Assembly: GCF_003319175.1 (NCBI RefSeq)
Contig: NZ_QOHK01000001.1
Span: 310,001 to 374,000 of the forward strand
Origin: Blastococcus sp. TF02-8
GTDB taxonomy: Bacteria > Actinomycetota > Actinomycetes > Mycobacteriales > Geodermatophilaceae
Length of the DNA: 64,000 nt
Direction: 5' to 3'
In this document: piece by piece, positions 44,854 to 54,425 of the stretch
How positions within the stretch are numbered: position 1 is the stretch's first letter
Layout of the letters: each line of letters begins with the position of its first letter
Translations under genes and position numbers: made by a program
Notes under the pieces: generated by a model
What the model was told of the DNA's origin: nothing
Database searches by the model: none
Seen by the model: the letters and a program-made list of their open reading frames with translations, nothing else

Positions 44854-46110
44854 ATGGCGCACCGCTCGTTGCCCTTGCTCACCATCGTGCCTGCCCCGAC
44901 GCTCACCCGGACCCCGGCTTTCTGGACGACGGCCGGGCTCCTGCTGCTGGTGCTCGCCGCCTCGGGTGTGCCCACTCCCCTCTACCGCGTCTACCAGGAG
45001 CAGTTCGACTTCGGCCCGGCGACGCTCACCACCGTCTTCGGCATCTACGCCATGGCGCTGCTCGTGGCCCTGCTCGTCGTCGGCGGGCTGTCCGACCACG
45101 TGGGGCGCAGGCCGGTCCTCATCGGCGGGCTGCTCCTGCAGGCCGTCGCGATGGTCGTCTTCCTCGCCGCCGGCGGGGTGGGCTGGCTGCTGGCCGCACG
45201 CGTGCTGCAGGGCCTGTCCATGGGCGCGCTCACCGGAACCCTCGGCGCGGTGCTGCTCGACACCCAGCGCACCGACCGCCCGCTCGGGGCCCTGGTCAAC
45301 AGCGCAGCCCCCGGTTTCGGGCTGTCGACCGGCGTCGTCGGCGCCGGCCTCGTGGTCGAGTACGTGGCGAGCCCGACCCGCTGGGTGTTCGCGGCCCTCG
45401 CCCTCGCGCTGGTGCTCGGCGCCCTCGCGGTCCCGCTCCTGCCGGAGACCTCGCCCCGCGCGCCGGGTGCGGTCGGCTCGCTGCGGCCCACCGTGCGCGT
45501 CCCCCGGTCCCAGCGCCCCGCGTTCCTCGCCGTCCTCCCGGTCCTCGTCGCGGCGTGGGCCCTGGGCGGGCTGTACCTGTCCCTCGGGCCCTCGCTCGCC
45601 GCCTCGGTGTTCGGCATCGACGACCACCTCGTCGGCAGCCTGCTCGTCCTGGCCATGCAGGGCTCGGCGGCGGTCGGCGCGGTGCTGGGCCGCGACCTCC
45701 TGCACGAGCGCGCCATGGTCCTCGGCGCCATCCTCTTCGCGGTCGGCGTCTCCGGCACGATCGCCGCCCTCGTGACCGTGCAGACGCCCGTGCTCTTCGT
45801 CTCGGCCGTCGTCTCGGGGCTCGGCTTCGGCCTTGCCTTCCTCGGCGCGGTTGCCACGGCGAGTGCCGGCGTGGCTCCGGCCGAGCGCGCCGGCCTGATG
45901 TCGAGCATCTTCGTGGTCGGCTACCTGAGCTTCAGCCTGCCGGCGATCCTCGCCGGCGCGGTGTCCGCCTCGGTCGGCCTGGAGACGGTCACCGAGATCT
46001 ACGCGGCGGTGCTCGTCCTGCTCGCGGCCGGGGCGGTGGCCGGTGTCCGGCTCCGCCGCCGGGGCCGCGCGGCCGCCGCCCCCGACGACTCCGGCGCGCT
46101 GGCCGCCTGA
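44854..46110 (+). CDS. MFS transporter
   Basis: The 418-residue membrane protein has 12 hydrophobic segments. The A motif is VVGGLSDHVGRRPVLIGG after segment 2, and the start GVPTPLYRVYQEQFDFGPATL resembles actinobacterial drug or metabolite exporters. ATG 44854 follows only a weak GGGCCGGGA site. It starts 36 bp behind the HNH gene and could be read through from it. Substrate unknown. Confidence 0.83.
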   Translation: MAHRSLPLLTIVPAPTLTRTPAFWTTAGLLLLVLAASGVPTPLYRVYQEQFDFGPATLTTVFGIYAMALLVALLVVGGLSDHVGRRPVLIGGLLLQAVAMVVFLAAGGVGWLLAARVLQGLSMGALTGTLGAVLLDTQRTDRPLGALVNSAAPGFGLSTGVVGAGLVVEYVASPTRWVFAALALALVLGALAVPLLPETSPRAPGAVGSLRPTVRVPRSQRPAFLAVLPVLVAAWALGGLYLSLGPSLAASVFGIDDHLVGSLLVLAMQGSAAVGAVLGRDLLHERAMVLGAILFAVGVSGTIAALVTVQTPVLFVSAVVSGLGFGLAFLGAVATASAGVAPAERAGLMSSIFVVGYLSFSLPAILAGAVSASVGLETVTEIYAAVLVLLAAGAVAGVRLRRRGRAAAAPDDSGALAA

Positions 46111-46124
46111 CGCCCGCCGCGGCC

Positions 46125-46619
46125 TCAGCCCCGCTGGACCGCGTCGAGGAAGGCGTCCACCCGCTCCCGCAGTTCCGCCGCGCGCTCGTCGGCGACCTCC
46201 TCGGGGTCCCGGTCGCGCAGCCACGGTGGGATCTCGGTGCGGGCCCGCACGGCGCAGCGGAGATCAGCGCACATGTAGGTGCCCACCGTGTTCCCGTTCC
46301 GGCCGGCCTCACCGGTGCGGCGGGCGGTGAACAGCGAGATCGCGTCCCCCGACTGCGCGGTGCGGCACATCAGGCACATGGCCGGGGTGCGGGCCGACAT
46401 CCGGGTGTCGGCCGCCCGGAGAGCGATCCCCACCGGCCCGCCGTCGCGCTCGACCACGAGGTATCCGCGCAACGGCGCCTTCGGGTCGCGCCAGCCCAGC
46501 AGCTCCAGCTCCGCCCACGGCAGGTCGGCGAAGTCCCGGGGCAGCGCCAGACCGGCGGCCTCACCCCGGGAACAGTTCACGAACGACCGGCGCAGTCGCT
46601 GCTCGGTCAGGATCTCCAC
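46125..46619 (-). CDS. FBP-domain protein (EF-G-binding, FusB-type treble clef)
   Basis: The 164-residue protein matches the FBP domain family, whose best-known members FusB/FusC bind elongation factor G on the ribosome and confer fusidic acid resistance. Four cysteines (82, 85, 117, 122 in MCLMC and CADLRC) form the zinc treble clef, and the helical N-terminus starts ILTEQRLRRSFVNCSRGE. GTG 46619 follows GAGGAG. It is divergent from release factor 3, a close relative of EF-G, with 206 bp between. A role in freeing or protecting ribosomes is likely. Confidence 0.85.
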   Translation of the reverse strand: MEILTEQRLRRSFVNCSRGEAAGLALPRDFADLPWAELELLGWRDPKAPLRGYLVVERDGGPVGIALRAADTRMSARTPAMCLMCRTAQSGDAISLFTARRTGEAGRNGNTVGTYMCADLRCAVRARTEIPPWLRDRDPEEVADERAAELRERVDAFLDAVQRG

Positions 46620-46825
46620 GGTGCTGTGCTCCTCGGGTGGTACGTCGGTACGCCGCGCGATGCTGCCGCACGACCTGCCGCGAGGCGAACGATTTCCGGC
46701 CGCCGGCGCCCGCCTCTGTAGCCTGGCAGGAACCGGACACCCCCGGCCCCGCGCCCGGCCGTCCCGGGCGGACGGGTAGGCCGACGCCACGGATGCGGTG
46801 TCCCCCCGCTCGAGGAGAACCACCC

Positions 46826-48436
46826 GTGAGTGCCGTCAGCTCCCCCACCGATGCTGCCCGCTCGGCGGTCGAGGAGGCCGCCCGCCGGCGCACCTTCGCC
46901 GTCATCAGCCACCCCGACGCCGGCAAGTCCACCCTGACCGAGGCCCTCGCGCTGCACGCCCGCGTGATCGGCCAGGCCGGCGCGGTCCACGGCAAGGCCG
47001 GCCGCCGCGGCACGGTGAGCGACTGGATGGAGATGGAGCGCGACCGCGGCATCTCCATCACCTCCGCGGCCCTGCAGTTCGGCTACCGCGACGCCGTCAT
47101 CAACCTGCTCGACACCCCCGGCCACGCCGACTTCTCCGAGGACACCTACCGGGTCCTCACCGCCGTCGACGCCGCGGTGATGCTGGTCGACGCCGCCAAG
47201 GGCCTCGAAGCGCAGACCATGAAGCTCTTCGCCGTCTGCAAGCACCGCGGCATCCCGATCGTCACCGTGATCAACAAGTGGGACCGGCCGGGCAAGGACG
47301 CCCTCGAGCTCATGGACGAGATCACCGAGCGCACCGGCCTGACCCCGACCCCGCTCACCTGGCCGGTGGGCATCGCCGGCGACTTCCGCGGCGTGCTCGA
47401 CCGGCGCACCGGCGACTTCCGCCGGTTCACCCGCACCGCCGGCGGCGCCACGATCGCCCCCGAGGAACTGCTCTCCGCCGCCGAGGCCACCGCCCAGGAG
47501 GGCGATGTGTGGACGACGGCCGAGGAGGAGGCCGAGCTGCTCACCGAGTCCGGCCAGAACCACGACCAGGAGTCCTTCCTCGGCGGGGTCAGCACGCCGG
47601 TCCTGTTCGCCTCGGCCGTGTCCAACTTCGGCGTCGGCGCCCTGCTGGACACCCTCGTCGACCTCGCCCCCGCCCCGGTCGGGCGGCCCGACGCCGAGGG
47701 CGCGGTCCGGGACCTGGCCGCCCCGTTCAGCGCGTTCGTGTTCAAGGTGCAGTCCGGCATGGACGCCGCCCACCGCGACCGGCTGGCCTACATCCGGATC
47801 TGCTCGGGCGTCTTCGAGCGGGGCATGGTCGTCACCCACGGCCGCACGAAGCGACCGTTCGCCACCAAGTACGCCCAGCAGGTGTTCGGCCGCGACCGCG
47901 AGGTCGTCGACCTCGCCTACCCCGGTGACGTCGTCGGCCTGGTCAACGCCAACGCGCTCGGCGTGGGCGACAGCCTCTACAGCGACAAGCCGGTCACCTA
48001 TCCCCCGCTGACCACCTTCGCACCCGAGCACTTCGCCGTGGTGCGCAGCAAGGACACCGCGAAGCACAAGCAGTTCCGCAAGGGCATCGAGCAGTTGGAC
48101 TCCGAGGGCGTGGTGCAGGTGCTGCGCTCCGAGCGCCGGGGCGACGGCTCCCCCGTGCTCGCCGTCGTCGGACCGATGCAGTTCGAGGTGGCCACCCACC
48201 GGATGGAGCACGAGTTCAACGCCGCGGTGCACCTGGACCGGCTGCCCTACAGCCTGGCGATGCGCACCGACGAGGAGTCCGTGCCCCTGGTGGCCGCCTC
48301 GGGCGGCACCGAGGTGGTCCAGCGCTCCAACGGCGAGCTGCTGGCGCTGTTCACCGACAAGTGGGCGCTGCGGATGCTGCAGCAGCGGCACTCGACCATC
48401 ACGCTCGAGCCACTGGTCGCCGCGCAGCTGGCCTGA
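46826..48436 (+). CDS. prfC: peptide chain release factor 3
   Basis: The 536-residue translational GTPase has ISHPDAGKSTLTEAL (G1), RGISITSAALQF (switch I), DTPGHADFSEDTYR (G3) and VINKWDRPGKD (G4). The domain order and VFKVQSGMDAAHRDRLAYIRICSG are those of RF3, which removes RF1/RF2 from the ribosome after peptide release; EF-G is excluded by length and by the RF3-type sequence QRSNGELLALF near the end. GTG 46826 follows GAGGAGAA. A short CCTGA-TCC-TCAGG repeat at 48432-48444 covers its stop and the stop of the convergent hydrolase. Confidence 0.96.
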   Translation: MSAVSSPTDAARSAVEEAARRRTFAVISHPDAGKSTLTEALALHARVIGQAGAVHGKAGRRGTVSDWMEMERDRGISITSAALQFGYRDAVINLLDTPGHADFSEDTYRVLTAVDAAVMLVDAAKGLEAQTMKLFAVCKHRGIPIVTVINKWDRPGKDALELMDEITERTGLTPTPLTWPVGIAGDFRGVLDRRTGDFRRFTRTAGGATIAPEELLSAAEATAQEGDVWTTAEEEAELLTESGQNHDQESFLGGVSTPVLFASAVSNFGVGALLDTLVDLAPAPVGRPDAEGAVRDLAAPFSAFVFKVQSGMDAAHRDRLAYIRICSGVFERGMVVTHGRTKRPFATKYAQQVFGRDREVVDLAYPGDVVGLVNANALGVGDSLYSDKPVTYPPLTTFAPEHFAVVRSKDTAKHKQFRKGIEQLDSEGVVQVLRSERRGDGSPVLAVVGPMQFEVATHRMEHEFNAAVHLDRLPYSLAMRTDEESVPLVAASGGTEVVQRSNGELLALFTDKWALRMLQQRHSTITLEPLVAAQLA

Positions 48437-48439
48437 TCC

Positions 48440-49306
48440 TCAGGGCAGCAGCGTCCGGTAGACGTCCCGGGCGTGGTCGAAGACGAGGAAGTGCCCCTCG
48501 CCGGCCATCCAGTGCGCCGAGCAGTTCGGGAGCATCGTGCTGAGCAGCTGCCCGAGGACGACGGGCACCTGCCAGTCCTGCGTCCCGTGCCAGATGTGCA
48601 CCCGCTGGCGCACCTCGCCCAGCGGGAACCCCCAGGGGCGGAACAGCAGTGCCCGGTCCTCGGCCAGGGCGGCTGTGCCGGCGCGCAGACCCTCGGTGAA
48701 GGTGGTGGCCAGCACCTGCCGGACCACCGGCCGGCCGATGACCCGCCGGTCGGCGGCGTTCAGGCGGAGCTGCAGGTAGCGCGGGATCAGCGCCGGACGC
48801 AGCCCCAGGGGCGCGAAGACCGGCCGCAGCACCGTCGCCAGCTGCGCCGGCCGGTGCAGCCCCGACCGCACCCGGGACGGGATCCAGCGTGGCCAGGGCC
48901 ACGGGACGTCGGGCGGCGGCGCCCCGCCCAGGATGCCGACGGTCCGCACGCGGTCCCCGAACGCGTGCGCGCAGGCCAGCGCGTACGCCGCTCCGCCGGA
49001 GAGGCTCAGCACCGCGAAGCGGTCCACCGCGAGGGAGCGGAGCAGCTGCCGCACGTCGTCGGGCCAGTCCACGACGCGACGGCCCGGCATCGGGTCGGAC
49101 CGCCCGAACCCGGGCCGGTCGGGGACGATCAGCCGCACGCCCCAGCGCCGGTAGTCCTCCGGGTCCTCGACGTGCCGCTCCAGCCGCGAGCTGGGCGAGC
49201 CGTGGCAGCCGAGGACCGGCTCGCCGTCGGGGTCGCCGTACTCGGCGTACGCCAGCGTCCGGCCGTCGCCCAGCCGGATGCTGCCTTCCCGTGGTCCTGC
49301 GTGCAT
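48440..49306 (-). CDS. alpha/beta hydrolase
   Basis: The 288-residue enzyme has the nucleophile elbow LSLSGGAAYA, an oxyanion stretch GCHGSPSSRLE near residue 33, the acid in HGTQDWQVP and the His in GEGHFLVF. This is a full alpha/beta hydrolase triad of the kind found in small esterases, haloperoxidase-like or lactone-cleaving enzymes. The substrate is unknown. It starts 31 bp from the divergent DUF1330 gene, so the promoters overlap. Confidence 0.85.
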   Translation of the reverse strand: MHAGPREGSIRLGDGRTLAYAEYGDPDGEPVLGCHGSPSSRLERHVEDPEDYRRWGVRLIVPDRPGFGRSDPMPGRRVVDWPDDVRQLLRSLAVDRFAVLSLSGGAAYALACAHAFGDRVRTVGILGGAPPPDVPWPWPRWIPSRVRSGLHRPAQLATVLRPVFAPLGLRPALIPRYLQLRLNAADRRVIGRPVVRQVLATTFTEGLRAGTAALAEDRALLFRPWGFPLGEVRQRVHIWHGTQDWQVPVVLGQLLSTMLPNCSAHWMAGEGHFLVFDHARDVYRTLLP

Positions 49307-49337
49307 GCGCCCCCTCTACCCCGATAGCGTGCGCGCC

Positions 49338-49700
49338 ATGGCTGTCGACCCCCGCGGCGCGGACCTGAAGCGCTATCTGCAGGAGGACCCGGGCGGGCCC
49401 GTGGTGATGCTGAACCTGCTGCGTTTCGCCGAGGGCGGCCGCGAGCTCTACGCGCAGTACGCCGCGGCACTGCGCGACACCTTCCTGGCGCGTCACGGCG
49501 GCGAGGTCCTCTACGCCGGCGACGGGTCGACCTCGCTGGTGGCCGAGGACGGTCAGGCCTGGGACGCCGTGCTGCTGGTCCGCTACCCCTCCCGCGCGGC
49601 GTTCAGCGCGATGGTCGCCGACCCCGAGTACCAGCAGGTCACCGAGCTGCGCACCCGCGCGCTCAGCGAGGCCGTGCTGCAGGCGACCATCCCCTGGTGA
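49338..49700 (+). CDS. DUF1330 domain protein
   Basis: The 120-residue protein has the ferredoxin-like dimeric alpha/beta barrel of DUF1330. VVMLNLLRFAEGGRELYAQY is the first strand/helix, and WDAVLLVRYPSRAAFSAMVADPEYQ the later one. These proteins are small cytoplasmic dimers of unknown function, sometimes near redox or degradation genes. ATG 49338 is the only sensible start. It ends 3 bp from the stop of the convergent amylase gene. Confidence 0.8.
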   Translation: MAVDPRGADLKRYLQEDPGGPVVMLNLLRFAEGGRELYAQYAAALRDTFLARHGGEVLYAGDGSTSLVAEDGQAWDAVLLVRYPSRAAFSAMVADPEYQQVTELRTRALSEAVLQATIPW

Positions 49701-49703
49701 CCG

Positions 49704-51026
49704 TCAGCCGGCCAGCACCGCCCAGCCGTGGGCGGCCAGCCGTACCCGGTCGCCGCTGACCTGCGCCGCTCCGGCGAGCGTCGCCCCGGTCCCCCGGACC
49801 GGGACGTCGGCACCGCTGTCGTCCAGGTTGAGGACGACGACGAGCCGCTCACCGTCGCCGGCCACCTCGTAGGCCAGCTGCCGGTTGTCCAGGTGGAGCG
49901 TGCGGGTGCGGGCGGTGTGCAGCCACCGGTGCCGGCGGCGCAGCCCGATCAGCTCCTGGTGCAGCCGGTAGGTCGGCAGTCCCAGCGCCGAGAGCTCCGC
50001 CGGCGTGGCCGGGAAGGGTGGGCGGACGGCGTCGTCACCACCGGCCCGGTCCTCCTTGACGCCGCGGAACGCGTGCTCGTCCCCCGCGTAGACCGCAGGC
50101 GTGCCACCGGTGGTGAGGAGGACGACCAGCGCGTGCGCCAGGTGCCGCTCGTCGTCCAGCCGGCTGGCGATGCGGGTGACGTCGTGGTTGCCGAGGAACG
50201 TGTACGGGGTGAACCGGTCGAGGAACTGCCCGTGCCGGGTGAGCGCCGCGTCGAGCTCGTAGAAGTTGCCGTCGTTGAGCGAACTCCAGACCGCCTTCCA
50301 CAGCTCGTACTGCGTGACCGAGTCCAGGTGCCCCTCGGTGACCACCTGCGCGTAGTCCCCGTGGATGACCTCGCCCATCAGGTAGGCCCGGGGGTGGCGG
50401 GCCCGCACACGGTCGGCCACCCGCGACCAGAAGGTCGTCGGCACCGCGTAGGCGGCGTCCAGCCGCCAGCCGTCGGCGCCGCGGTCCAGCCAGTGCGTCA
50501 TGGCCTCGACGACGAGGTCCTCCACCTCCGGCGCCGAGTGGTCCAGCGCCACCAGGGCGGCATGGCCCTCGAAGTCGTCGTAGCCCGGCTCGGTGCCCGG
50601 TGCCCAGGGGCCGTCGGGCCACCGCAGCCGGAACCACGACGCGGTCGGCGCCGACGGCCCCTGCTCCAGCACCGCACGGAACGCCGGGTGCCCGCGGCCG
50701 ACGTGGTTGAAGACGCCGTCGAGCAGCAGCCGCAGGCCGCGCTCCCGGCAGGCGGCGAGCAGCCGGTCGAAGTCGGCGTCGTCGCCGAGCCGAGGGTCGA
50801 TGCGCAGGTGGTCGACGGTGTCGTAGCCGTGGGTCTCCGAGTCGAACACCGGGCCGAGGGCCAGCCCGGAGGCGCCCAGCTCGAGCGCGTGGTCCAGCCA
50901 GGCGCCCAGGTGGTCCAGCCGGTGGGCCACCGGCCGGTCGGTCTCCCGGCTCCGCTCCGCCCCCACGAAGCCCAGTGGGTAGACGTGCCACCAGACGGCG
51001 TCCCGCACCCACTCCGGTCCGTTCAC
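49704..51026 (-). CDS. GH13 alpha-amylase family enzyme
   Basis: The protein of about 440 residues has the family 13 barrel: DGVFNHVGRGH (conserved region I), GWRLDAAYA with the nucleophile Asp, LMGEVIHGDY with the acid/base Glu and FLGNHDVTRI with the transition-state Asp. VAEWWHVYPLGF-like openings and the compact size recall cyclomaltodextrinase or neopullulanase-like enzymes, but no N-terminal dimerisation domain is present. There is no signal peptide. GTG 51026 has GGAGG 11 bp upstream; ATG 51053 is the alternative start. Confidence 0.88.
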   Translation of the reverse strand: MNGPEWVRDAVWWHVYPLGFVGAERSRETDRPVAHRLDHLGAWLDHALELGASGLALGPVFDSETHGYDTVDHLRIDPRLGDDADFDRLLAACRERGLRLLLDGVFNHVGRGHPAFRAVLEQGPSAPTASWFRLRWPDGPWAPGTEPGYDDFEGHAALVALDHSAPEVEDLVVEAMTHWLDRGADGWRLDAAYAVPTTFWSRVADRVRARHPRAYLMGEVIHGDYAQVVTEGHLDSVTQYELWKAVWSSLNDGNFYELDAALTRHGQFLDRFTPYTFLGNHDVTRIASRLDDERHLAHALVVLLTTGGTPAVYAGDEHAFRGVKEDRAGGDDAVRPPFPATPAELSALGLPTYRLHQELIGLRRRHRWLHTARTRTLHLDNRQLAYEVAGDGERLVVVLNLDDSGADVPVRGTGATLAGAAQVSGDRVRLAAHGWAVLAG

Positions 51027-51299
51027 GCGGCCGCCCGCGCCTCCGCTCGCCATGGCGGCGATGCTGCCCTACGACCGCCGGCGCCACCCGCCCGAGGGAC
51101 TCGCCGCCACCGCGGCGCCGTCGTCGCAGGTGGGTGCGGGTAGAGTCCGTCCCGGTCGCTGTTGCGCCTCTGCTTTCGTTCTTGGACGTCCGCAGTCGTC
51201 TCTGCCTGACGTTCCTCTCGGTCCTGCCGGTCGGTGCGGCGGCCCCACCACCGGCGCGTGCCGGCGGTGGACACCTCCCAGCACGGAAGAAGAACGAAC

Positions 51300-51503
51300 A
51301 TGGCTCAGGGCACTGTGAAGTGGTTCAACGCGGAGAAGGGCTTCGGGTTCATCGCCCAGGACGGCGGCGGCGCCGACGTCTTCTGCCACTACTCCGCCAT
51401 CGTCAGCGACGGCTACCGCTCCCTCGACGAGGGCCAGCAGGTCGAGTTCGACGTGACGCAGGGCCAGAAGGGCCCGCAGGCGGAGAACGTCCGCCCGCTC
51501 TGA
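51300..51503 (+). CDS. cold-shock protein (CspA family)
   Basis: The 67-residue OB-fold protein reads [19 protein letters not shown], with RNP-1 KGFGFI and RNP-2 VFCHYSAI (a Cys where Val is usual). It binds single-stranded RNA or DNA and prevents mRNA secondary structure. The 5' gap of some 250 bp to the upstream amylase start allows a long leader, usual for cold-shock genes; TAGAGT near 51140 could be a -10 site. Ribosome-binding purines GAAGAAGAA precede ATG 51300. Confidence 0.95.
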   Translation: MAQGTVKWFNAEKGFGFIAQDGGGADVFCHYSAIVSDGYRSLDEGQQVEFDVTQGQKGPQAENVRPL

Positions 51504-51515
51504 TGTGAGCACTCG

Positions 51516-51548
51516 ACGGGGTCACGGCGCACTGCGCCGTGGCCCCGT
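51516..51548 (+). terminator. hairpin terminator after the cold-shock gene
   Basis: ACGGGGTCACGGCGCA (51516-51531) and TGCGCCGTGGCCCCGT (51533-51548) are complementary over 16 positions with one G-U pair; the innermost pairs must open to form the loop. It starts 13 bp after the stop codon. There is no T-run. Confidence 0.7.
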
Positions 51549-51582
51549 CGTCGTATCCGGCACCCCCACCCGAGGAGCACCC

Positions 51583-51819
51583 ATGGCCGAACACGTCGGA
51601 CTCTGCGCGGACGCGCCGCTGGGCTGCCCCTGCCGGGGGGACGCCGCGATCCACGAGGACCGCTCGCGGGCCCTGGCCGAGGCGCGGGCGGCCGCTGCCG
51701 AACCGGTCGAGTGCCCCGAGTGCGGCGCGGCCACCACGCCGGTCTCCATCGCCACCTGGGGCAACTGCCGCGCGTGCCGCACCGCGCACTCCCGCTCCAC
51801 CCATCCGCTGCGGTGGTGA
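51583..51819 (+). CDS. small cysteine-rich zinc-ribbon-like protein
   Basis: The 78-residue product has eight or so cysteines, including CPCRGD near residue 16, and CPECGAA and CRACRTAH in the second half, which look like a zinc ribbon (CxxC...CxxC). Between them is a charged helix with Arg and Glu. GAGGAG at ideal spacing precedes ATG 51583, strong support for translation. It follows the cold-shock hairpin. I recognise no named family; DNA/RNA or protein binding is a guess. Confidence 0.7.
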   Translation: MAEHVGLCADAPLGCPCRGDAAIHEDRSRALAEARAAAAEPVECPECGAATTPVSIATWGNCRACRTAHSRSTHPLRW

Positions 51820-51874
51820 CGATCGGTCACAATGGGCCGGTCCCCCAGCGACGATGCAACGACAGCGGAGACCC

Positions 51875-53638
51875 GTGACCGACCGCCTGCCCGAGCCCGA
51901 CTACCGACGGGTCTTCGACGCGGCTCCGACGCCGTTCATCCTGCTCACGCCCGACTTCGACATCGTGCACGCCAACGAGGCGCGCCTCCGGGCCACCGCC
52001 ACCACGCTCGAGGACACCGTCGGACGGAACCTGTTCGACGTCTTCCCGATGAACCCCGACGACCCGGCGGCCGACGGCCTGGTCAACCTCAAGGCCTCCC
52101 TGGAGCGGGCCCGGGACACCCGCCGACCGCACACCATGGCGATCCAGAAGTACGACATCGCCATGCCCGACGGCCGGTTCGAGGAGCGCTTCTGGAGTCC
52201 GCGCAACGTGCCGATCCTCCACGACGACGGCGAGGTGGCGCTGATCCTGCACCGCTCCGACGACATCACCGAGTACATCCGCGACCGGGACGACGCCCGC
52301 GACGAGGCAGCCCGGGGTCAGGAGTGGCGGGACCGCGCCGCGCGGGTCGAGGGCGACCTGTACGCGCGCACCCGGGAGCTGGAGCAGCTGAACGCCCGCC
52401 TGCTGGCCCTCACCGAGCGGGAGCGGCGCACGGCCCGGGCGCTGGCCGGGCTGGCCCGCACCGTCTCGGCGCTGGCCGCGGCAGAGAGCCGCGCCGACCT
52501 CTTCCGGCTGCTGGCCGACCACGGCGGCCCGGGCCTCTCCGCCGACCTGCTCGCCGTGGCCGTCGCGCAGCCGGGCAGCAGCGAGCTGCGCGTCGTCGAC
52601 GGGCGCGGCAGTGGCCGGCGCATCCCCGCCGGTTCCGACTCCCCCCTGGCGGTCGCCGCCCGCGGCCGGCCGGTCCTGGTCCCGGACGCCGACCACCACT
52701 CGACCGCCCCGGCCCCCGCGGCCGGGCTGCGCGCGTGGGCGGTCCTGCCCATGCGGACCGGCGACCGCGTCCTGGGCTCGCTGGCCGTCGGCTGGCACGG
52801 ACCCCACCCCCTCGAGGACGACGACGTCCGCGTGCTCGAGGCGTTCGCGGCGCAGTGCGCGCAGGCCCTGGACCGCGTGGCGCGGCTGGAACGCGAACGC
52901 CGGCAGGCCGCCGCCACCCGCAACCTGGCCGAGGCGCTCCAGCGCTCGATGCTCACCGAGCCGCCGCAGCCGCCCGGGCTGCGCATCGCCGTCCGCTACC
53001 GGCCCGCCGCACGTGAGGCCGAGGTAGGGGGCGACTGGTACGACGCCTTCACCGCACCCTCCGGGGCGACCACCCTCGTGGTCGGCGACGTCACCGGGCA
53101 CGACCGCACGGCCGCCGCGGTGATGGGTCAGCTGCGCAACATGCTGCGCGGCGTCGCCCACGCGGTGGCCGGGGACCCGGCGCAGGTGCTGACCGCCCTC
53201 GACCGCGCGGTGGTCGACCTGGGCGTGACCACCCTCGCCACGGCGGCGCTCGCCCACGTCGAACCGCCGGAGGCTCCCGGCGGCGCGCCCGTCCTGCGCT
53301 GGTCCAACGCCGGCCACCCACCGCCGCTGGTGGTGGGGCCGCGGGGTGAGGCCGTGCTGCTCGAACGGCCCCGCAACCTGCTGCTCGGCGTGGCCCCGTG
53401 GACCGGCCGGCAGGCCCACGCGCTGCCGCTGGAGCCGGGGTCGACCGTCGTCCTCTACACCGACGGCCTGGTGGAACGGCGCGACGCCACCCTCGACGAC
53501 GGGTTCGAGCGCCTGCTCGCCGCGGCCACCGACCTGCACGCCCTCTCGGCGGAGGAGACCTGCGACGCGCTGCTCGACCGGCTCGAGCCCGACTTCACCG
53601 ACGACGTCGCGCTGCTGGTCCTCCGCGTGACCGCCTAG
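51875..53638 (+). CDS. PAS-GAF-SpoIIE/RsbU-type serine phosphatase
   Basis: The 587-residue protein has an N-terminal PAS domain ([20 protein letters not shown] near residue 10), a coiled linker (about 150-195) and a GAF domain. A PP2C-like SpoIIE domain follows: [52 protein letters not shown] and [10 protein letters not shown], with the metal-binding Asp residues kept. Such proteins dephosphorylate anti-anti-sigma factors in partner-switching stress pathways. No partner kinase is adjacent; STAS-like genes lie elsewhere in the window. GTG 51875 follows GGAG; ATG 51854 is the alternative. Its stop overlaps the convergent gene at CTAG. Confidence 0.92.
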   Translation: MTDRLPEPDYRRVFDAAPTPFILLTPDFDIVHANEARLRATATTLEDTVGRNLFDVFPMNPDDPAADGLVNLKASLERARDTRRPHTMAIQKYDIAMPDGRFEERFWSPRNVPILHDDGEVALILHRSDDITEYIRDRDDARDEAARGQEWRDRAARVEGDLYARTRELEQLNARLLALTERERRTARALAGLARTVSALAAAESRADLFRLLADHGGPGLSADLLAVAVAQPGSSELRVVDGRGSGRRIPAGSDSPLAVAARGRPVLVPDADHHSTAPAPAAGLRAWAVLPMRTGDRVLGSLAVGWHGPHPLEDDDVRVLEAFAAQCAQALDRVARLERERRQAAATRNLAEALQRSMLTEPPQPPGLRIAVRYRPAAREAEVGGDWYDAFTAPSGATTLVVGDVTGHDRTAAAVMGQLRNMLRGVAHAVAGDPAQVLTALDRAVVDLGVTTLATAALAHVEPPEAPGGAPVLRWSNAGHPPPLVVGPRGEAVLLERPRNLLLGVAPWTGRQAHALPLEPGSTVVLYTDGLVERRDATLDDGFERLLAAATDLHALSAEETCDALLDRLEPDFTDDVALLVLRVTA

Positions 53639-54357
53639 CGGTCCCCGCCCGCCAGGAGGTGGGTGCCGAAGAAGCGCAGGATCCGCGCCCAGGCGTCCTC
53701 GGCCGAGGGCTGGTGGTAGCTGAAGCCGGTGACCCGCTCGATGATGGCGAACGGCCCGCTGTTGTGCCGGTTGAGGAAGGAGTGCCCGGCGTCGGGGTAC
53801 TCGACGACGTCGTGGGGCACGTCCAGCGCGTCGAGCGCTCCCCGCAACCGGTCCGCGGCGCCGCGCAGCACCGGGTCCCGGCGGCCGTAGCTGGCCACCA
53901 CCGGGCAGGCGCCCTCGAGCACCCGCTCGGCGTCCGCGGGTACGAAGCCGTAGTTCGGCGAGGCCGCGTCGAAGCCGCGGGTCGCAGCCAGGAGCGCGAA
54001 CCCACCACCCATGCAGAAGCCGACCACGCCGACGCGTCCCGTGCAGTCGGGGAGGTCCGCCGTCCAGCGGCGGGCCGCGTCGATGTCGCCGAAGGCCGGT
54101 CCCGAGCGGCGCAGCAACGAGCGGAAGGTCCCTTGCAGGCAGCGGAGCGCTCCCCCGGCGGTGAACAGGTCCGGCGCCACGGCGAGATATCCGGCCGCGG
54201 CCAGCCGATCGGCCTGCTGGCGGATGTCGTCGGTGAGCCCGAAGGCCTCGTGCAGCACCACGACGCCCGGCCACGGCCCCTCGCCGACCGGCGGCCGGCT
54301 CACGTACGCCCGGAGTTCCGGCGCGCTCGCCGCACCGGGGATCGAGGTCATGGGCAC
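53635..54357 (-). CDS. dienelactone hydrolase family protein
   Basis: The protein of about 240 residues has the DLH triad: Cys in [12 protein letters not shown], Asp in YGRRDPVL and His in DAGHSFLN, with the supporting Glu in [12 protein letters not shown]. Dienelactone hydrolases open lactones from chlorocatechol breakdown; many relatives are general carboxylesterases. GTG 54357 has GGAAGGA at ideal spacing; ATG 54351 two codons later is also possible. It is separated by 40 kb from the aromatic cluster, so no link is claimed. It shares the CTAG stop palindrome with the phosphatase gene. Confidence 0.88.
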   Translation of the reverse strand: MPMTSIPGAASAPELRAYVSRPPVGEGPWPGVVVLHEAFGLTDDIRQQADRLAAAGYLAVAPDLFTAGGALRCLQGTFRSLLRRSGPAFGDIDAARRWTADLPDCTGRVGVVGFCMGGGFALLAATRGFDAASPNYGFVPADAERVLEGACPVVASYGRRDPVLRGAADRLRGALDALDVPHDVVEYPDAGHSFLNRHNSGPFAIIERVTGFSYHQPSAEDAWARILRFFGTHLLAGGDR

Positions 54358-54425
54358 GAGCAGTCCTTCCGCCGGGGTCCGACCGACGCTAGCCGGGGCG
54401 GCGCCGCACCGCCCGGCGGACCGGG

